Source: Flavobacterium psychrophilum (GTDB lineage Bacteria; Bacteroidota; Bacteroidia; Flavobacteriales; Flavobacteriaceae). From it: a DNA stretch of 64,000 bases. Positions 63,692-64,000 of this stretch are shown in pieces (position 1 is the first letter of the stretch; every line of letters begins with the position of its first letter). Made by a program: the position numbers and the translations under genes. A model generated the notes under the pieces. It saw only the letters and a list, made by a program, of their open reading frames with translations, was not told the DNA's origin and made no database searches. Location of the stretch: the NCBI GenBank assembly GCA_945860385.1, contig CAMAQD010000012.1, positions 50,652-114,651 on the forward strand, in the 5' to 3' direction.

Positions 63692-64000
63692 AGTTTAATT
63701 ACGAACTGTATTTTATAAAGAAAATACTGTCTAAACATAAAGAAATCAAGGAATTTAGCTATATTTGAAAATAAAATTAACACTGACGTTTGTCAGACCT
63801 ATCTACCCAAAATCGGGTGGCTTTGTATGATTTTGTCAGACCTATATACTAGTTGGACAAAATTGACGAGTCCTACGTGTTATTTGCACAATGAATTTTC
63901 GGGATATTTTTTTGGATTTAAAAGGGAAAGGAATTTCGCTTCAAGTCTTTCGATTAGAATCGTAGAAAGTTCACTTTCAAACGTTTGACAACGTAAAGAC
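63692..64000. other. Gene-free window end with a 14-bp direct repeat
   Basis: TTTGTCAGACCTAT occurs at 63789-63802 and again at 63832-63845, 43 bp apart. Between them lies a small hairpin (CTACCC and GGGTGG). No ORF longer than about 24 codons is seen, but a gene could begin beyond the edge. Confidence 0.6.

Noticed and set aside
1..64000. CRISPR array, tRNA, rRNA or insertion sequence
   Set aside because: No regularly spaced repeats, T-loop motifs, rRNA signatures or transposase-like frames were seen by eye. A program scan could still find a diverged tRNA.

Overview
The window looks like a chromosomal segment of a Flavobacterium-like member of the Bacteroidota. The base composition is AT-rich. 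Many genes are preceded by the TAnnTTTG minus-7 element of this phylum. Families typical of it are present: LruC domain, DUF5686, the alternative GlmU family, type B L31, and a TonB receptor with a carboxypeptidase-like N-terminus. The order zapA - 6S RNA - rny - xerD is also as expected. I see no tRNA, rRNA, CRISPR array, insertion sequence or prophage.

Layout. (1) 1-8.7 kb: part of a surface polysaccharide locus. It holds a methyltransferase, four glycosyltransferases, a Wzx flippase and enzymes for a dTDP-3-amino-3,6-dideoxyhexose (FdtA-like isomerase, FdtB-like aminotransferase, FemAB-like acyltransferase). The genes form a patchwork of convergent and divergent units. (2) 8.8-15 kb: an RDD/SpoIIM/DUF4129/DUF4350/MoxR/DUF58 envelope locus. 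Two inverted-repeat elements flank its last gene, and a 17-codon mini-ORF sits where I would expect another gene. (3) 15.2-21.8 kb: TrmH-type methyltransferase, serine hydrolase, RelA/SpoT, a Fur-family regulator and purA. (4) 21.8-25.5 kb: an accessory pair, a GH5-like lipoprotein and a LruC-domain lipoprotein, with an apparent copy of the start of the downstream nudK gene between them. (5) 25.8-27.5 kb: nudK-like and meaB. (6) 27.5-32.7 kb: two divergent operons that fit together as a lipid-linked sugar pathway (epimerase and ArnT-like GT-C one way; polyprenyl-phosphate GT2, flippase-like membrane protein and phosphatase the other). (7) 32.7-41 kb: prohibitin-like protein, MATE exporter, an outer-membrane protein, DUF6929, SDR, mtaB, glmU-like gene and rpmE2. 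(8) 41.4-48.5 kb: DUF4199, GT2, phospho-sugar mutase, a DUF1016 PDDEXK nuclease gene packed into the operon, MsbA-like ABC exporter, a small membrane protein and DUF2971. (9) 48.5-53 kb: a broken small gene, TonB receptor and M23 peptidase. (10) 53-56.5 kb: coiled-coil protein, zapA, 6S RNA, rny and xerD. (11) 56.5-60.7 kb: five outer-membrane beta-barrel genes, three of them clear paralogues, each with its own terminator. (12) 60.7-63.7 kb: aroQ and a DUF5686 protein, then a gene-free end with a direct repeat.

I did not find a clearly new defence or mobile system. The best candidates for a closer look are the divergent lipid-linked sugar locus (27.5-32.7 kb), the DUF1016 gene with its 29-nt palindrome (44.7-45.7 kb), the duplicated nudK start (22.8 kb), the symmetric divergent promoter at 3.1 kb and the remnant ORF in the MoxR locus (10.5 kb). 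All calls come from reading the sequence and from knowledge of the families; no database search was made.
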